From contig JAPOHH010000001.1 in NCBI GenBank assembly GCA_029979505.1, positions 166,598-230,597 on the forward strand: DNA of 64,000 bases. The letters run 5' to 3'. Positions 29,778-45,364 of the stretch are shown here, one piece after another. This stretch comes from a bacterium. GTDB taxonomy: Bacteria > Pseudomonadota > Gammaproteobacteria > GCA-002705445 > GCA-002716945. Within the stretch, counting starts at the first letter, position 1; each line of letters starts with the position of its first letter. A program made the translations under genes and the position numbers. Under the pieces are notes generated by a model that did not search any database, was not told the origin of the DNA, and saw only the letters and a program-made list of their open reading frames with translations.

Positions 29778-30643
29778 TTTTTAACACCGCTAGTATCATT
29801 AAAATACTTAAAGAAATCAGAGTCTGGTTTTAGTAATATCATATTACTCTTATCATCAAACGTAGATTTGTAAGCTTCTAGACTTCTGTAGAATGAGTAA
29901 AATTCTGGACTTGCGGAAAAGGCATTTGCATATATTTGGGTTGATTGTGCGTCGCCTTGACCTTTAATCTCTTGAGATTCTTTGTATGCTTCAGCTATTA
30001 TAGTTTCAGATTCACGTTCAGCAAGAGCTGTAATACCTTTAGCCTCTTCTTTACCCTTTGATCGAAATGATTTTGCAACGGTTGCTCTTTCTTTTACCAT
30101 CCTTGCGTATACTGAATTACTCACTTCATCAGGTAAATCAACTTTTTTAAGCCTAACGTCAACTACAGTAATGCCAAGTGTTTGTGACAATTGATTGGCC
30201 TCTTCTGTAACTTTTGCCATAATCTCGACTCTATCTCCAGAGACAACATCATTTACAGTCCTTTTACTAAATTCACTTTTGGTTAAATCATTTACAATCT
30301 GTGAGAGTCTATTAACACCAATTCTCTCATCCCCTTTTGAAGATCTATAAAAGTTTCTTGGGTCTGAAATTTTCCATTTGACGAATGAATCAACTATAAC
30401 GTTTTTCTTCTCACTTGTTAGGAATTGCTCTGGTTTAGAATCCATGGTCAAGAGCCTAGAATCATATTTTTTTACATTATTCAAAAAAGGAATCATAAAA
30501 TATAAACCTGGCTCATCATATGTTGATACAATTTCACCTAACCTGAATTTAATTACCACTTCTCGTTCATCAACAATAAATGTAGATGAAATCGCAATCA
30601 AAATAAATGCAAGCAAACCAGTGACTAAGTTTCTATTATTCAT
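29774..30643 (-). CDS. hflC: FtsH protease modulator HflC
   Basis: 289 residues. N-terminal membrane anchor (about 7-24), SPFH/band-7 domain (FIVDEREVVIKFRLGE...), and a helical C-terminal region rich in A/E (GITALAERESETIIAEAYKES). With HflK it forms a large periplasm-facing cage around the FtsH protease. Overlaps hflK by 8 bp. Confidence 0.96.
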   Translation of the reverse strand: MNNRNLVTGLLAFILIAISSTFIVDEREVVIKFRLGEIVSTYDEPGLYFMIPFLNNVKKYDSRLLTMDSKPEQFLTSEKKNVIVDSFVKWKISDPRNFYRSSKGDERIGVNRLSQIVNDLTKSEFSKRTVNDVVSGDRVEIMAKVTEEANQLSQTLGITVVDVRLKKVDLPDEVSNSVYARMVKERATVAKSFRSKGKEEAKGITALAERESETIIAEAYKESQEIKGQGDAQSTQIYANAFSASPEFYSFYRSLEAYKSTFDDKSNMILLKPDSDFFKYFNDTSGVKK

Positions 30644-31745
30644 TGTATAAATCTCTCTTTCTTAAATTAAAATTATTTTTATTTGAATTGATTCTATCCA
30701 TGATAGTTACTTCACTCTCACTTTGCTGCATATCATTTTGTTTAGGTTGATTTTTATTTACTAACTGATCAAGTGGTAGATACAGAAGATTATTACCTCC
30801 CTCTACATCTATCATTATTTTACTACTATTAGATAGCACAGATTCAACCGCTTCAATATAAAGTCTTTCTTTTGTTACATCTGGTGCTTTCTTATACTCG
30901 TTATAGAGTTGAGTAAATCTAGATGCTTCACCTTCAGCAGCATTTATTAATTTAACCTTATATGCAATCGCTTGCTCTAGCATTTGCTTAGCTTCTCCTC
31001 TAGCAAGTGGAATTATTTCATTACTATATGCCTCTGCTTCATTAATATATCTTTGTTCATCTTCTCGTGCTTTGATAGCATCAGAAAAAGCATCTTGAAC
31101 TTGTTCTGGGGGTTGAGCTTCTAATATGTTTAAGGTTTGAACATTTATTCCTGCGCCATAACTATCAAGCACACTTTGTAATAATTTTTTTGTATCAGCT
31201 GCTACACCTGTCCTTCCTTCTGTAATGATATAGTCCATTGTATTTTGTCCCATAACCTCACGAATTGCGCTCTCTCCAGCTTGTGAAACTGTTATATCAG
31301 GTTCTCTGAGATTGAAGATATAATCACTAGCATCTTTAACATCATATTGAATAGCAAAACTTATGCTAACAATATTCTCATCTTCTGTTAGCATGACAGC
31401 TTTTTGTTGAACTGAACGTATTTTACTAACGTCTACTATTTCGACAGACTGTATGAACCTAGGTACCCAATGTGGTCCTGGCATTGTAATTTCATTGAAG
31501 CTACCAAACTGCAGGACGACCCCTCTTTCACCATCGTTTACGATATAAATTCCAGATAATAAATAAACTACAAAAAAAATACCTGCAAGAAAGCCGGCAT
31601 TCTTTTTTGAAGAAGGTGGCACAGACCCATTGTTACCAAACAGGTCATCGATAGTTTTTTTAAAGTCTTTTATAACCCCATCTATATTAGAGTTATTTTT
31701 ATTTCTACCCCAAGGGTCTTTGTTACCAGGTTCGTTCCATGCCAT
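30636..31745 (-). CDS. hflK: FtsH protease modulator HflK
   Basis: 369 residues. The cytoplasmic start MAWNEPGNKDPWGRN is typical; a membrane helix lies near 50-68 (AGFLAGIFFVVYLLSGIYIV), then the SPFH domain (GERGVVLQFGSFNEI, PGPHWVPRFIQ) and the A/E-rich helix. hfq and hflX, which usually precede hflK after miaA, are not here: only 55 bp separate it from miaA. Confidence 0.96.
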   Translation of the reverse strand: MAWNEPGNKDPWGRNKNNSNIDGVIKDFKKTIDDLFGNNGSVPPSSKKNAGFLAGIFFVVYLLSGIYIVNDGERGVVLQFGSFNEITMPGPHWVPRFIQSVEIVDVSKIRSVQQKAVMLTEDENIVSISFAIQYDVKDASDYIFNLREPDITVSQAGESAIREVMGQNTMDYIITEGRTGVAADTKKLLQSVLDSYGAGINVQTLNILEAQPPEQVQDAFSDAIKAREDEQRYINEAEAYSNEIIPLARGEAKQMLEQAIAYKVKLINAAEGEASRFTQLYNEYKKAPDVTKERLYIEAVESVLSNSSKIMIDVEGGNNLLYLPLDQLVNKNQPKQNDMQQSESEVTIMDRINSNKNNFNLRKRDLYNE

Positions 31746-31800
31746 ATAATTAATCTCCTGATTAAATAATATACCATAGGAATGGCGTCATCAAATCAAA

Positions 31801-32718
31801 TTAATTCAAAAGATTTCCAACATAGTCATATAGCTTCTTATAATCACCATCAGGATATAAATGCTGATAATCAATATCAAATTTATTCATCCATGTAATT
31901 TGACGCTTTGCTAACTGTTGTGTGGAAATAGTGATTGAGTTTATAAGTTCTTTAAATGTAATTTCATTACTTAGATATTGTAGTGTTTCTTTATAGCCTA
32001 TAGCTTTCATTGATTGATGGTTATTTGTTAACTTAAAATTATCTCTAAGATTTTTTACTTCATCAATAAGGCCCTCATCTAACATAGCTAATGTTCTTTC
32101 TTGAATATTCTTTCTCAATACATCTCTATCTTGAATATTAATAAAAATAATTGTAATCCTCAGATTAGGATTCCTATAAAGACCTTGAGTATCACTCAAT
32201 ACATAATTTGAACTAATTAAACGTTCTAATAATTTTTCAACCCGATAAGTATCATTTACATTTATTTTTTTAATAAGTTCATAATCGTATTTACTAACAG
32301 CATTAATAATTTTTTCATTCGTATATTTATTTAAAATATAATTGATAAGCTTTAAGTCGGTGTCAGAAGTGCTATATTGATGAGATAAACCATTTAAAAG
32401 TTGATGTACATACATCATCGATCCACCAGTGATTATGGGAGTTTTATTTAGAGAAGTTATCTCTTGAATACATTTACCGACATTATGGCAATATTTTGAA
32501 ACGTTATATTCCATATCTGGATCAAGTTCATCTATTAAATGATGTTTATGTTTAGTTAATATTTTTTTCTTTGGTTTAGCTGTACCAATATCAAGACCTC
32601 TAAAAATTGAATAGAGGTCTGCATTAATTATTTCTAATGGAAAATCAGATGCAAGTCTTTGAGAAAGATTAGACTTACCTGACGCTGTTGGTCCAAGAAG
32701 GATAATTATGTTAGTCAT
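31801..32718 (-). CDS. miaA: tRNA dimethylallyltransferase
   Basis: 305 residues from the ATG at 32718 (MTNIIILLGPTASGKSNLS). An ATG at 32751 would extend into tsaE and add residues before the P-loop. It prenylates A37 of UNN-decoding tRNAs. LGPTASGKS is the P-loop; NADLYSIFRGLDIGTAKPK and the C-terminal QQLAKRQITWMNKF are family blocks; the usual DSMQVYRGLDIGTAKP reads DLYSIFRGLDIGTAKP. Overlaps tsaE by 8 bp; amiB and mutL, normally between them, are absent. Confidence 0.96.
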   Translation of the reverse strand: MTNIIILLGPTASGKSNLSQRLASDFPLEIINADLYSIFRGLDIGTAKPKKKILTKHKHHLIDELDPDMEYNVSKYCHNVGKCIQEITSLNKTPIITGGSMMYVHQLLNGLSHQYSTSDTDLKLINYILNKYTNEKIINAVSKYDYELIKKINVNDTYRVEKLLERLISSNYVLSDTQGLYRNPNLRITIIFINIQDRDVLRKNIQERTLAMLDEGLIDEVKNLRDNFKLTNNHQSMKAIGYKETLQYLSNEITFKELINSITISTQQLAKRQITWMNKFDIDYQHLYPDGDYKKLYDYVGNLLN

Positions 32719-33139
32719 CAAGATAATTAATTGATAATAGTCTTTTATCATTGATTAACTTAAAGTTAATTATAATATTTGGGACAATAATTTCATCAGG
32801 TATTATTTCAGGCCATTCAATGAGGTGTAGAGTATTGATATCGAGATTTTCATAAAAGCCAAATTCATCTAATTCTCTCTCGTTTTCAATTCTATATAAA
32901 TCATAATGATATATTGTATTGTTTTTATTCAAATAACTGTTAATGATTCCAAAAGTTGGACTAGTCACATTTTTGAAATTATAGTTATATTCCATGTATC
33001 TTTTGATGAAAGTTGTTTTTCCAGAACCTAGCTCTCCTTTTAGGAAAACAATAGATTTCTTCCTATTAAGTAAAATCAAACTAGATAATAAAGCATCATA
33101 GTCTATCAAAGTATCAACAATAAAGTTTTTATGTATCAT
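32711..33139 (-). CDS. tsaE: tRNA threonylcarbamoyladenosine ATPase TsaE
   Basis: 142 residues. P-loop GELGSGKTTFIKRYM, TSPTFGIINSYL and HYDLYRIENERELDEFGFYE are the family's marks. TsaE drives product release in the TsaBDE complex making t6A37. Overlaps nnr by 4 bp. Confidence 0.95.
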   Translation of the reverse strand: MIHKNFIVDTLIDYDALLSSLILLNRKKSIVFLKGELGSGKTTFIKRYMEYNYNFKNVTSPTFGIINSYLNKNNTIYHYDLYRIENERELDEFGFYENLDINTLHLIEWPEIIPDEIIVPNIIINFKLINDKRLLSINYLDD

Positions 33140-34599
33140 AAGGCACTTAATTCACTATATTTATCAGGAATCATTGAAGGTCTGAAATTTTTATTTTTTT
33201 GTTCATTACAAATTATATCTGAAGAATACGAGTGGTACGTAACGCTTTTTATACACGCATCAATATTATCATTTTGGAGTGAAGTTTCTGATAATATGAT
33301 GCCAGACAAAACATCGCCAGTTCCAGCAGATGCCATTCTGTAATTACCATCCATACATGTATAAAAGCTCTTTCCGTCATATATTATCGTTCCTGAACCT
33401 TTTAGGATGACAATACATTCATAAATATCATGAAGCTTCTGGGCTGCTGCATATCTATCATTTTGGACATCCGATACATCAATATTCAGTAATTGTGCTG
33501 CCTCACCAGGATGAGGAGTAATTATGAGTTTATCAGAGTAGGATTTATTTTTATCTATGTACTTGAGTGCTCCAGCATCAATTATTATAGATTTACAACA
33601 GTTAATATTTTCTAGAGCGACATTAACATAATCTTTTCCTATTGAAGTAGTACCAGGCCCAATTAATATTTGTTTGTAAGAAGTTATAGCTTTACTAAAT
33701 GTTTTTATAGAATATGAATTTGTAATTATTTCAGGAATAAGTAATGGAAGAGTGGATGAATATTCAGCCTCAGTATATACATGTATATATTTAGTTCCCG
33801 TTTCTATTGAGCTTTTTGCGGATAAAATTAAAGCACCATGATAAGGTTTCTGTCCAGCAACAATACAAGATATTCCATTAGATTTTTTATGTTGAGAGTG
33901 AAGTTCTTTTTGATAAAGTTTTCTTGATTTATATTTTGCAGAGTCTGATAGAATTTCGCTATTTGCAGTAATTAGATAATTATTTGATGAACAATCATAA
34001 TCAACTAAATTGTGATGTAAGATTTTCATCCACGTATCACGCCCACAATTAGTGAATAGTCCTCTCTTAATAGTTAAAAGTGAAATCAAAACATTACATT
34101 CTATTGAAACTGGCATAGGCGTTCCAGTTTGATGATTTAAACCGCTAGGGATATCAATAGATACTACATAAGATGAAGAATTATTAATTAGATTTATTAG
34201 TTTTATATATTTTTCTTCTAGTTTTCTATTTAAACCATAACCAAAAATTCCATCAATAATATAATTATAGTTAGACAAATTATTAAGATTATCAATGATA
34301 TTACAGTTATCGTAATCATTATTTTTAAGGGATTTTTTAAACTGATCAGTAACAAATACGTCTACATTATAATTTTCCGAAATAAGCTTCTTTGCAGCAT
34401 AAAAAGCATCTAATCCGTTATTTCCTGGGCCACAGACGAATAATAAACGTTCAGTTTTATTTACTAATTCCAGTAATCTTTTGCTAATAAGACTAACTGC
34501 CTCATTAATAAGAAACTTCTCATCATCAATGGTATGATTTTTTTCTATATTTTTTATATCGTGATAGTCAATATCAGGATAGAAATATATTTTCGACAT
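33136..34599 (-). CDS. nnr: bifunctional NAD(P)H-hydrate epimerase / dehydratase
   Basis: 487 residues. Repairs damaged (hydrated) NAD(P)H. The N-terminal YjeF_N epimerase domain (about 1-205) has FVCGPGNNGLDAFYAAKKL, where the usual NNGGD reads NNGLD with Asp kept. The C-terminal ADP-dependent dehydratase (about 225-487) has IIDAGALKYI, ITPHPGEAAQLL, LKGSGTIIYDG and ASAGTGDVLSGI. The usual nnr-tsaE order is kept. Confidence 0.94.
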   Translation of the reverse strand: MSKIYFYPDIDYHDIKNIEKNHTIDDEKFLINEAVSLISKRLLELVNKTERLLFVCGPGNNGLDAFYAAKKLISENYNVDVFVTDQFKKSLKNNDYDNCNIIDNLNNLSNYNYIIDGIFGYGLNRKLEEKYIKLINLINNSSSYVVSIDIPSGLNHQTGTPMPVSIECNVLISLLTIKRGLFTNCGRDTWMKILHHNLVDYDCSSNNYLITANSEILSDSAKYKSRKLYQKELHSQHKKSNGISCIVAGQKPYHGALILSAKSSIETGTKYIHVYTEAEYSSTLPLLIPEIITNSYSIKTFSKAITSYKQILIGPGTTSIGKDYVNVALENINCCKSIIIDAGALKYIDKNKSYSDKLIITPHPGEAAQLLNIDVSDVQNDRYAAAQKLHDIYECIVILKGSGTIIYDGKSFYTCMDGNYRMASAGTGDVLSGIILSETSLQNDNIDACIKSVTYHSYSSDIICNEQKNKNFRPSMIPDKYSELSAL

Positions 34600-34600
34600 A

Positions 34601-35494
34601 TTAATATGTTTTAAGTTGAAAAAAATTATATATATATGTTTTTATTAGTTGGTTAAATATATTATCGTTGCTGTTATATTTATGTATTTTTATATTTTTA
34701 TATTTATCATTTTTCAAATTATATATAGATGATATTTCATCTACTAAACCAATATCCTTTGCTTGTACTCCAGTATAAAACAATCCTGAATATACTAATT
34801 TATCCTCAGGATTAATTTTATCTTTCCTGCTTTCAAATAGATCTGTGATAAATTGATTGTGGATTTCATTTGTTAGGTTTTTTACATGATTATACTGATC
34901 TGATGTTAATTTATGGAAAGGATCAAGGATAAGTTTATTTTCTCCAGAATATATTGTTCTAGATTTAATGCCTAATTTACTGAATAAACTTCTAACATCA
35001 TAACTATCCAGTCTTACACCTATAGATCCAACTATACTAGTTTCAGCAGCAATAACCTCATCTGCAGCCATGGCTATATAATAACCACCTGAAGCTCCAA
35101 CATCCTCAATAACAGATATAATTTTCTTATCTGACTTTTTTTTTATTTTACTTATTTCATCAAAAATAATTTTTGATTGCGTAGCACTACCTCCGCCACT
35201 ATTAATCTTGATAATAATTGCTTTAGCACTACTATTCTCATCTGCTTGATTCAATAAAGGAATGATATTTTCAGCACTAGCAGGAGTTTCAGATGAGATA
35301 AGTCCGTTTATTTCAATCAACGCAATATGTGGTGCACTCATATTAATGTCTTTATTTATAGGTGCAAAAAATATCAAAGATAAAAAAGCAATAAAAAGAA
35401 GTGACCTGAAAATAATTCTATTTCTATAGTCGCGTTTACGTTCTTCGAGTAATGTAGAAACAATCGAATTTAGTGCTTTATCATTATCAGTCAT
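34601..35494 (-). CDS. sppA: signal peptide peptidase SppA-type S49 protease
   Basis: 297 residues, the short single-domain form. One N-terminal membrane helix (about 27-45) then the S49 fold: IALIEINGLIS, INSGGGSATQS and SVIEDVGASGGYYIAMAADE, in which Ser of ASGGY is the nucleophile. VGSIGVRLDSYDVRSLFSKLG follows. It degrades signal-peptide remnants in the membrane. Follows rluC with 8-bp overlap, as in rne/rluC-sppA loci of related bacteria. Confidence 0.92.
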   Translation of the reverse strand: MTDNDKALNSIVSTLLEERKRDYRNRIIFRSLLFIAFLSLIFFAPINKDINMSAPHIALIEINGLISSETPASAENIIPLLNQADENSSAKAIIIKINSGGGSATQSKIIFDEISKIKKKSDKKIISVIEDVGASGGYYIAMAADEVIAAETSIVGSIGVRLDSYDVRSLFSKLGIKSRTIYSGENKLILDPFHKLTSDQYNHVKNLTNEIHNQFITDLFESRKDKINPEDKLVYSGLFYTGVQAKDIGLVDEISSIYNLKNDKYKNIKIHKYNSNDNIFNQLIKTYIYNFFQLKTY

Positions 35495-36395
35495 TTTCTT
35501 CCTCTAGCATAGATAGTACTTCTTTTAATTCAGAAGGTAAATCTAATATAAATTCATATTTTTTATTATAGTAAAATGATAAATAGTAAGAATGTAAAAA
35601 TAGCCTTTTAAGGCCAATATCTAGGTCCGATTGTTTGTTATCTTTATTATATTTATTATCACCAGCGACAGGGTGTCCAATTGATGCTGCATGCAATCTA
35701 ATCTGATGTGTTCTACCGGTTTCTATCTCTATATCTACCAAACAGTGCGTCTTATATTGTTTGAGTAAATTAATCTTAGTGTAGGCTTCTCTGCCATCTT
35801 CAAAATTGATGGTCATTTTTTGACTTTTATTATCTTTTTCTATCTTAGATTCAATTTCTACTATACTTTTACTCATCCTACCTAATAAAAGAGCATAGTA
35901 TTTTTTTTGAATATTTCTATTCATCAACTCTTTACCTAGAAATGATGCTGATTGATAGTTTTTGGATACAAGCATACATCCAGATGTATTTTTATCCAAT
36001 CTGTGTACTAAGGATAAATTGATATTTCCAAGAGAATTTTTAAGAGATGATAAAAAATCTACCTCCTGATTTGTACCTCCATGAACAGCTATTCCATATG
36101 GCTTGTCTATTATTATAAAATCTTCGTTTTCAAAATGTATGTAATCTGAAGAATTTGACATGATTTTTTGTGAAATTAACTGATCATGAATGAGATAAGG
36201 AGGTATTCTAATTAAATCATTATCTGCAATTCGATAAGATACTTTTGATCTTTTCTTGTTTACTCTGACTTGACCGCTTCTAATAAGCTTATAAATTAAG
36301 CTTTTTGGCAGTCCTTTTAGCCTTTTAATTAAAAAGTTATCCAGCCTTTGGCCGCATAATTCCTTATTAACTTGAAGAATATTAGTTTTTTCCAT
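35487..36395 (-). CDS. rluC: 23S rRNA pseudouridine synthase RluC
   Basis: 302 residues. N-terminal S4 domain (GQRLDNFLIKRLKGLPKSLI, RSGQVRVNKKRSK) and RsuA/RluA catalytic domain with HRLDKNTSGCMLVSKN, whose Asp is catalytic, and ETGRTHQIRLHAASIGHPVAGD. RluC modifies 23S positions 955, 2504 and 2580 in E. coli. RluC, not RluD, is chosen because it is divergent from rne. Confidence 0.93.
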   Translation of the reverse strand: MEKTNILQVNKELCGQRLDNFLIKRLKGLPKSLIYKLIRSGQVRVNKKRSKVSYRIADNDLIRIPPYLIHDQLISQKIMSNSSDYIHFENEDFIIIDKPYGIAVHGGTNQEVDFLSSLKNSLGNINLSLVHRLDKNTSGCMLVSKNYQSASFLGKELMNRNIQKKYYALLLGRMSKSIVEIESKIEKDNKSQKMTINFEDGREAYTKINLLKQYKTHCLVDIEIETGRTHQIRLHAASIGHPVAGDNKYNKDNKQSDLDIGLKRLFLHSYYLSFYYNKKYEFILDLPSELKEVLSMLEEEND

Positions 36396-36416
36396 GGCTA
36401 GATTATGTATTTTAGA

Positions 36417-36445
36417 TTGATGATAACATTAATCATTGCTATATT
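36417..36445 (+). promoter_or_regulatory. rne promoter and leader
   Basis: TTGATG (36417-36422), 17-bp spacer, TATATT (36440-36445). Transcription from about 36452 would give a ~137-nt untranslated leader before the rne ATG at 36589. A long leader is expected, since E. coli RNase E destroys its own mRNA through 5' UTR hairpins. Paired GCGC elements (near 36514 and 36537) could form a stem here. AGGA precedes the ATG. Confidence 0.5.
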
Positions 36446-36588
36446 AGTGTTTTATAAAGTTCAAATGTATTAAAATAGAAAATTTATATAAAAAAGAACA
36501 TATGTAAATAGTAGCGCTGGATGACACAAATAAAATGCGCACAAAAATATAGAAATACTTATAAATATAATGATAAACAGGATTCATA

Positions 36589-38409
36589 ATGAAAAAAATA
36601 TTACTCAACGCCTCCCAGAAGGAAGAGGTGAGACTTGCTGTTATAGAAGACAACAAGCTAACAGATTTAGACATAGACTTTCCATCAAGGAACATCAAAT
36701 CAAATATCTACAAAGGGAAGATATCTCGAGTTGAGCCCAGCTTAGAAGCTGCATTTATAAACTTTGGTAGAACGAGGCATGGATTTCTTCCTTTTAAAGA
36801 GATATCGCCAGAAATTTTCTCACATACAAACAAATCATCACGTGATTGCCTTGAAGTTGGAAAGGAAATTATTATCCAAGTAGATAAGGAAGAAAGAGGC
36901 AATAAAGGTGCGGCACTAACAACTTATTTAAGTTTAGCTGGCAAATACCTTGTTCTACTTCCAAAGAATCCATCAACAGGTGGCATCTCAAGAAGGATAG
37001 AGGGGGAAGATAGAAATAAAGCTAAAAAACTTATGGAGTCATTAGAAGTCCCTGATGGTATGAGTGTAATACTACGTACATCAAGCTTAGATGCATCCAG
37101 TGAATCTGTTAAATGGGATATAGAATATCTTATACAAATTTATGAATCTGTCCTAGAAACATCAGTTCAACAAAGTGCTCCATTCCTCATATATCAAGAA
37201 AGTAGCATGATGGCGAGATTAATAAGAGATTATTGCGATGAAACTATAGATGAAGTGTATATAGATGATAAAAGTTTCTATGATAATTTTATTGGGGCAA
37301 AAAAACTCTTTATGCCTCATCATGAAATAAAAACTGAACACCATTCTGATTTAACACCAATATTTAGTAAGCATAAAATAGAAAAGCAAGTTCAAACTGT
37401 TTATAAAAGAAATATTAATTTGCCATCAGGCGGTAACATAGTAATAGATTCAACTGAAGCATTGGTAAGTATTGATGTTAATTCTGCACGATCTACAAAA
37501 GGTGCTGATATAGAAGATACGGCACAAAATACTAATATTGAAGCAGCCGTAGAAATATTAACACAACTCAAGCTCAGAGATATCGGAGGGCTAGTTGTAA
37601 TAGATTTTATAGATATGATGTCAATTAATTCTCAGAAAAATGTCATGAGAAAAGTTGCTGAATATGCAAAGAAAGATAAGGCTAAGATTCAATTTGCTAG
37701 GATTTCTAAATTTGGCCTCATGGAGTTATCAAGACAGAAATTAAAGTCTTCAATCATACAAAATAATTATGAAAACTGCCCTACTTGTGATGGAACTGGC
37801 CAAATCAAATCTCTTTCATCACTAGCAATATCACTTCTAAGGATAATAGAAGAAGAGGCTATGAATGCTAAAGAAAAACAAACAGTTTATCTACCAGTTA
37901 GGCTAGCTACTTATCTACTCAATGAAAAGAAAGATACTATTCTAAATATTGAATCTAGACACAAAGTTGAAATTAAGATAGTACCAGATCCAGACTTAGA
38001 TACATCAAGCTATGAGATAGATAATGAGGGTTTAAGTGAATCAGAGTTTAAAGAAAAACTAAAAAGCAGAAATAAAAATAATAAAAGTAATAAAAACTTT
38101 AATAAAGCATCAGACGGAAAAATTATACAGGACAAAGAAGTTGCATTAATGTCTGCTGTAAAACCTAAGAGTGCTCCTCCTAAACCTAAAAAATCATCGA
38201 TAGAAACAGTTAAACCTAAAGTTAATATATTCACAAAAATATTTAGAATGATTTTTGGTTCCAAAGAAGAAGATAATGGAAACCATAAACCTCGCAGGTA
38301 TTACAATAAAAATAGACGATATAATAAAAATTATAAATATAATAGATACAAGTCGAATAATCGTAGGAACTATAATAAAAATACCCGAGCAAAAAATAAT
38401 CAAGAGTAA
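36589..38409 (+). CDS. rne: ribonuclease E, short form
   Basis: 606 residues against about 1060 in E. coli. The catalytic half is complete: S1 domain (SNIYKGKISRVEPSLEAAFINF), 5' sensor/RNase H region, DNase I-like domain with the metal aspartates in SIDVNSARSTKG and GLVVIDFIDM, and the Zn-link CPTCDGTG. The degradosome scaffold half is replaced by ~120 residues ending in an Asn/Arg/Tyr/Lys-rich low-complexity tail (KPRRYYNKNRRYNKNYKYNR...), probably RNA-binding. Binding sites for enolase, RhlB and PNPase are not recognisable. The stop overlaps the next ATG (TAATG). Confidence 0.95.
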   Translation: MKKILLNASQKEEVRLAVIEDNKLTDLDIDFPSRNIKSNIYKGKISRVEPSLEAAFINFGRTRHGFLPFKEISPEIFSHTNKSSRDCLEVGKEIIIQVDKEERGNKGAALTTYLSLAGKYLVLLPKNPSTGGISRRIEGEDRNKAKKLMESLEVPDGMSVILRTSSLDASSESVKWDIEYLIQIYESVLETSVQQSAPFLIYQESSMMARLIRDYCDETIDEVYIDDKSFYDNFIGAKKLFMPHHEIKTEHHSDLTPIFSKHKIEKQVQTVYKRNINLPSGGNIVIDSTEALVSIDVNSARSTKGADIEDTAQNTNIEAAVEILTQLKLRDIGGLVVIDFIDMMSINSQKNVMRKVAEYAKKDKAKIQFARISKFGLMELSRQKLKSSIIQNNYENCPTCDGTGQIKSLSSLAISLLRIIEEEAMNAKEKQTVYLPVRLATYLLNEKKDTILNIESRHKVEIKIVPDPDLDTSSYEIDNEGLSESEFKEKLKSRNKNNKSNKNFNKASDGKIIQDKEVALMSAVKPKSAPPKPKKSSIETVKPKVNIFTKIFRMIFGSKEEDNGNHKPRRYYNKNRRYNKNYKYNRYKSNNRRNYNKNTRAKNNQE

Positions 38410-39715
38410 TGCTTAAGTTATTTGTAAGATTTCTTACTATCATGATTGTTATCTCAGGTATTTATCTGGTATATATAAATAGTTCATATACATCATTACA
38501 AAAACTTAAAAGCAAAAATGTATTAGCAGTAAATTTCCAAAATATTCCAGAAATAATACTTCCTATGAAAGAAGAGATTAGAGGATATCAATATGAATTA
38601 TTGAAAAGTTATTTAAAAAGTTTAAATAAATATAATTTTATTCAAAAGAAAAAAAATTCTGATATTGAAATCTTCTATTCATCTAATGTTTGTGACACCT
38701 GCGTTGTAATTAGAGAAGAGGATTTACTATTAGTATCTAATGCGCATAAAGATAATAGCAATGATATTGAAATATCTATGATATTAGATGATATAGAAAT
38801 TGATAATAGCATTAAAAAAAAATATCAGATAAGTTATGTAGATAATGAGCTAGATGTACTTGTATATAATCTAAGCAATAACCTTATAAGTCATACTATA
38901 CTTACTAGAAGTACATATCTTTTTTTTAAAAAGTACTACCCTAATCTATTTATCAAAAAGAACATTAGTAAAGTAAAGCTCTTGTGGAGTTTTACTAATG
39001 ATGATGGAACATTACAAAGTAACCTTTTTGAATTTCTAGAAAAAGAATATACATTAAATTTGATTAATAATCTTAATAAGAAATACTATTCAAAAGATTC
39101 AATGTCGTCATATATTTTTATTGGATCAAGAATTTTTATATCGGATATTGTTACAAAATTACCAAAATTTGAATATTTTTTCAAAGATGCTTCATCTAAA
39201 TATGATATTGATTGGAAATTGTTAGCAGCTATCTCTTATCAAGAATCAAAATGGGACAATGAAGCAGTGTCTCCCACTGGCGTAAAGGGATTAATGATGT
39301 TAACGAAAAATACTGCTGAAATGCTGAAAGTAGATAGATTAATTCCATCAGAAAGTATTGATGGTAGCGCAAAATATCTAGTTTCACTAAGAAGAAAATA
39401 TGAAGACTACACTGATGCTACTAGACTAAACTTAATGCTAGCCTCTTATAATGTTGGTTCTGGTCATGTAGATGACGTTGTTTCTCTTCTTAATAAAGAT
39501 AATATTGATATCAATATATGGGATAATCTCAGAAAATATTTACTAAAATTAAATCAGAAAAAATTTTATAAAAAGATGCAATATGGTTATGCAAGAGGTT
39601 GGGAAGCTGTTCAATATATAGAAAATGTTAAACAATATTATGATATAATTTCGTTCTTAGAGGAAAAAGATAAAAAAATAAATGAAAATATAACAATAGA
39701 GGTCCCCAAAACATT

Positions 39716-39719
<4 letters not shown>
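38409..39719 (+). CDS. mltF: MltF-like lytic transglycosylase with degenerate N-terminal domain
   Basis: 436 residues. Membrane helix at about 6-24, then a region keeping only traces of the SBP_bac_3 solute-binding fold of MltF ([23 protein letters not shown]). The C-terminal SLT domain (about 250-420) has [20 protein letters not shown] with catalytic Glu in [17 protein letters not shown] and [13 protein letters not shown]. It cleaves peptidoglycan glycan strands in the periplasm. No lipobox is seen; the anchor looks like an uncleaved helix. Co-transcribed with rne and dapD (ATGA overlap with dapD). Confidence 0.85.
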
Positions 39720-45300
<5,581 letters not shown>

Positions 45301-45364
45301 TTGATGATTTTAGATTATAATATGTTATTTTGTATTATACTATATATTGATTTTTTTAAAGCAT

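Noticed and set aside
36444..36698. 84-codon minus-strand frame over the rne leader and start
   Set aside because: Antisense to the conserved rne N-terminus; no ribosome binding site, and its product is just an AT-rich hydrophobic string.
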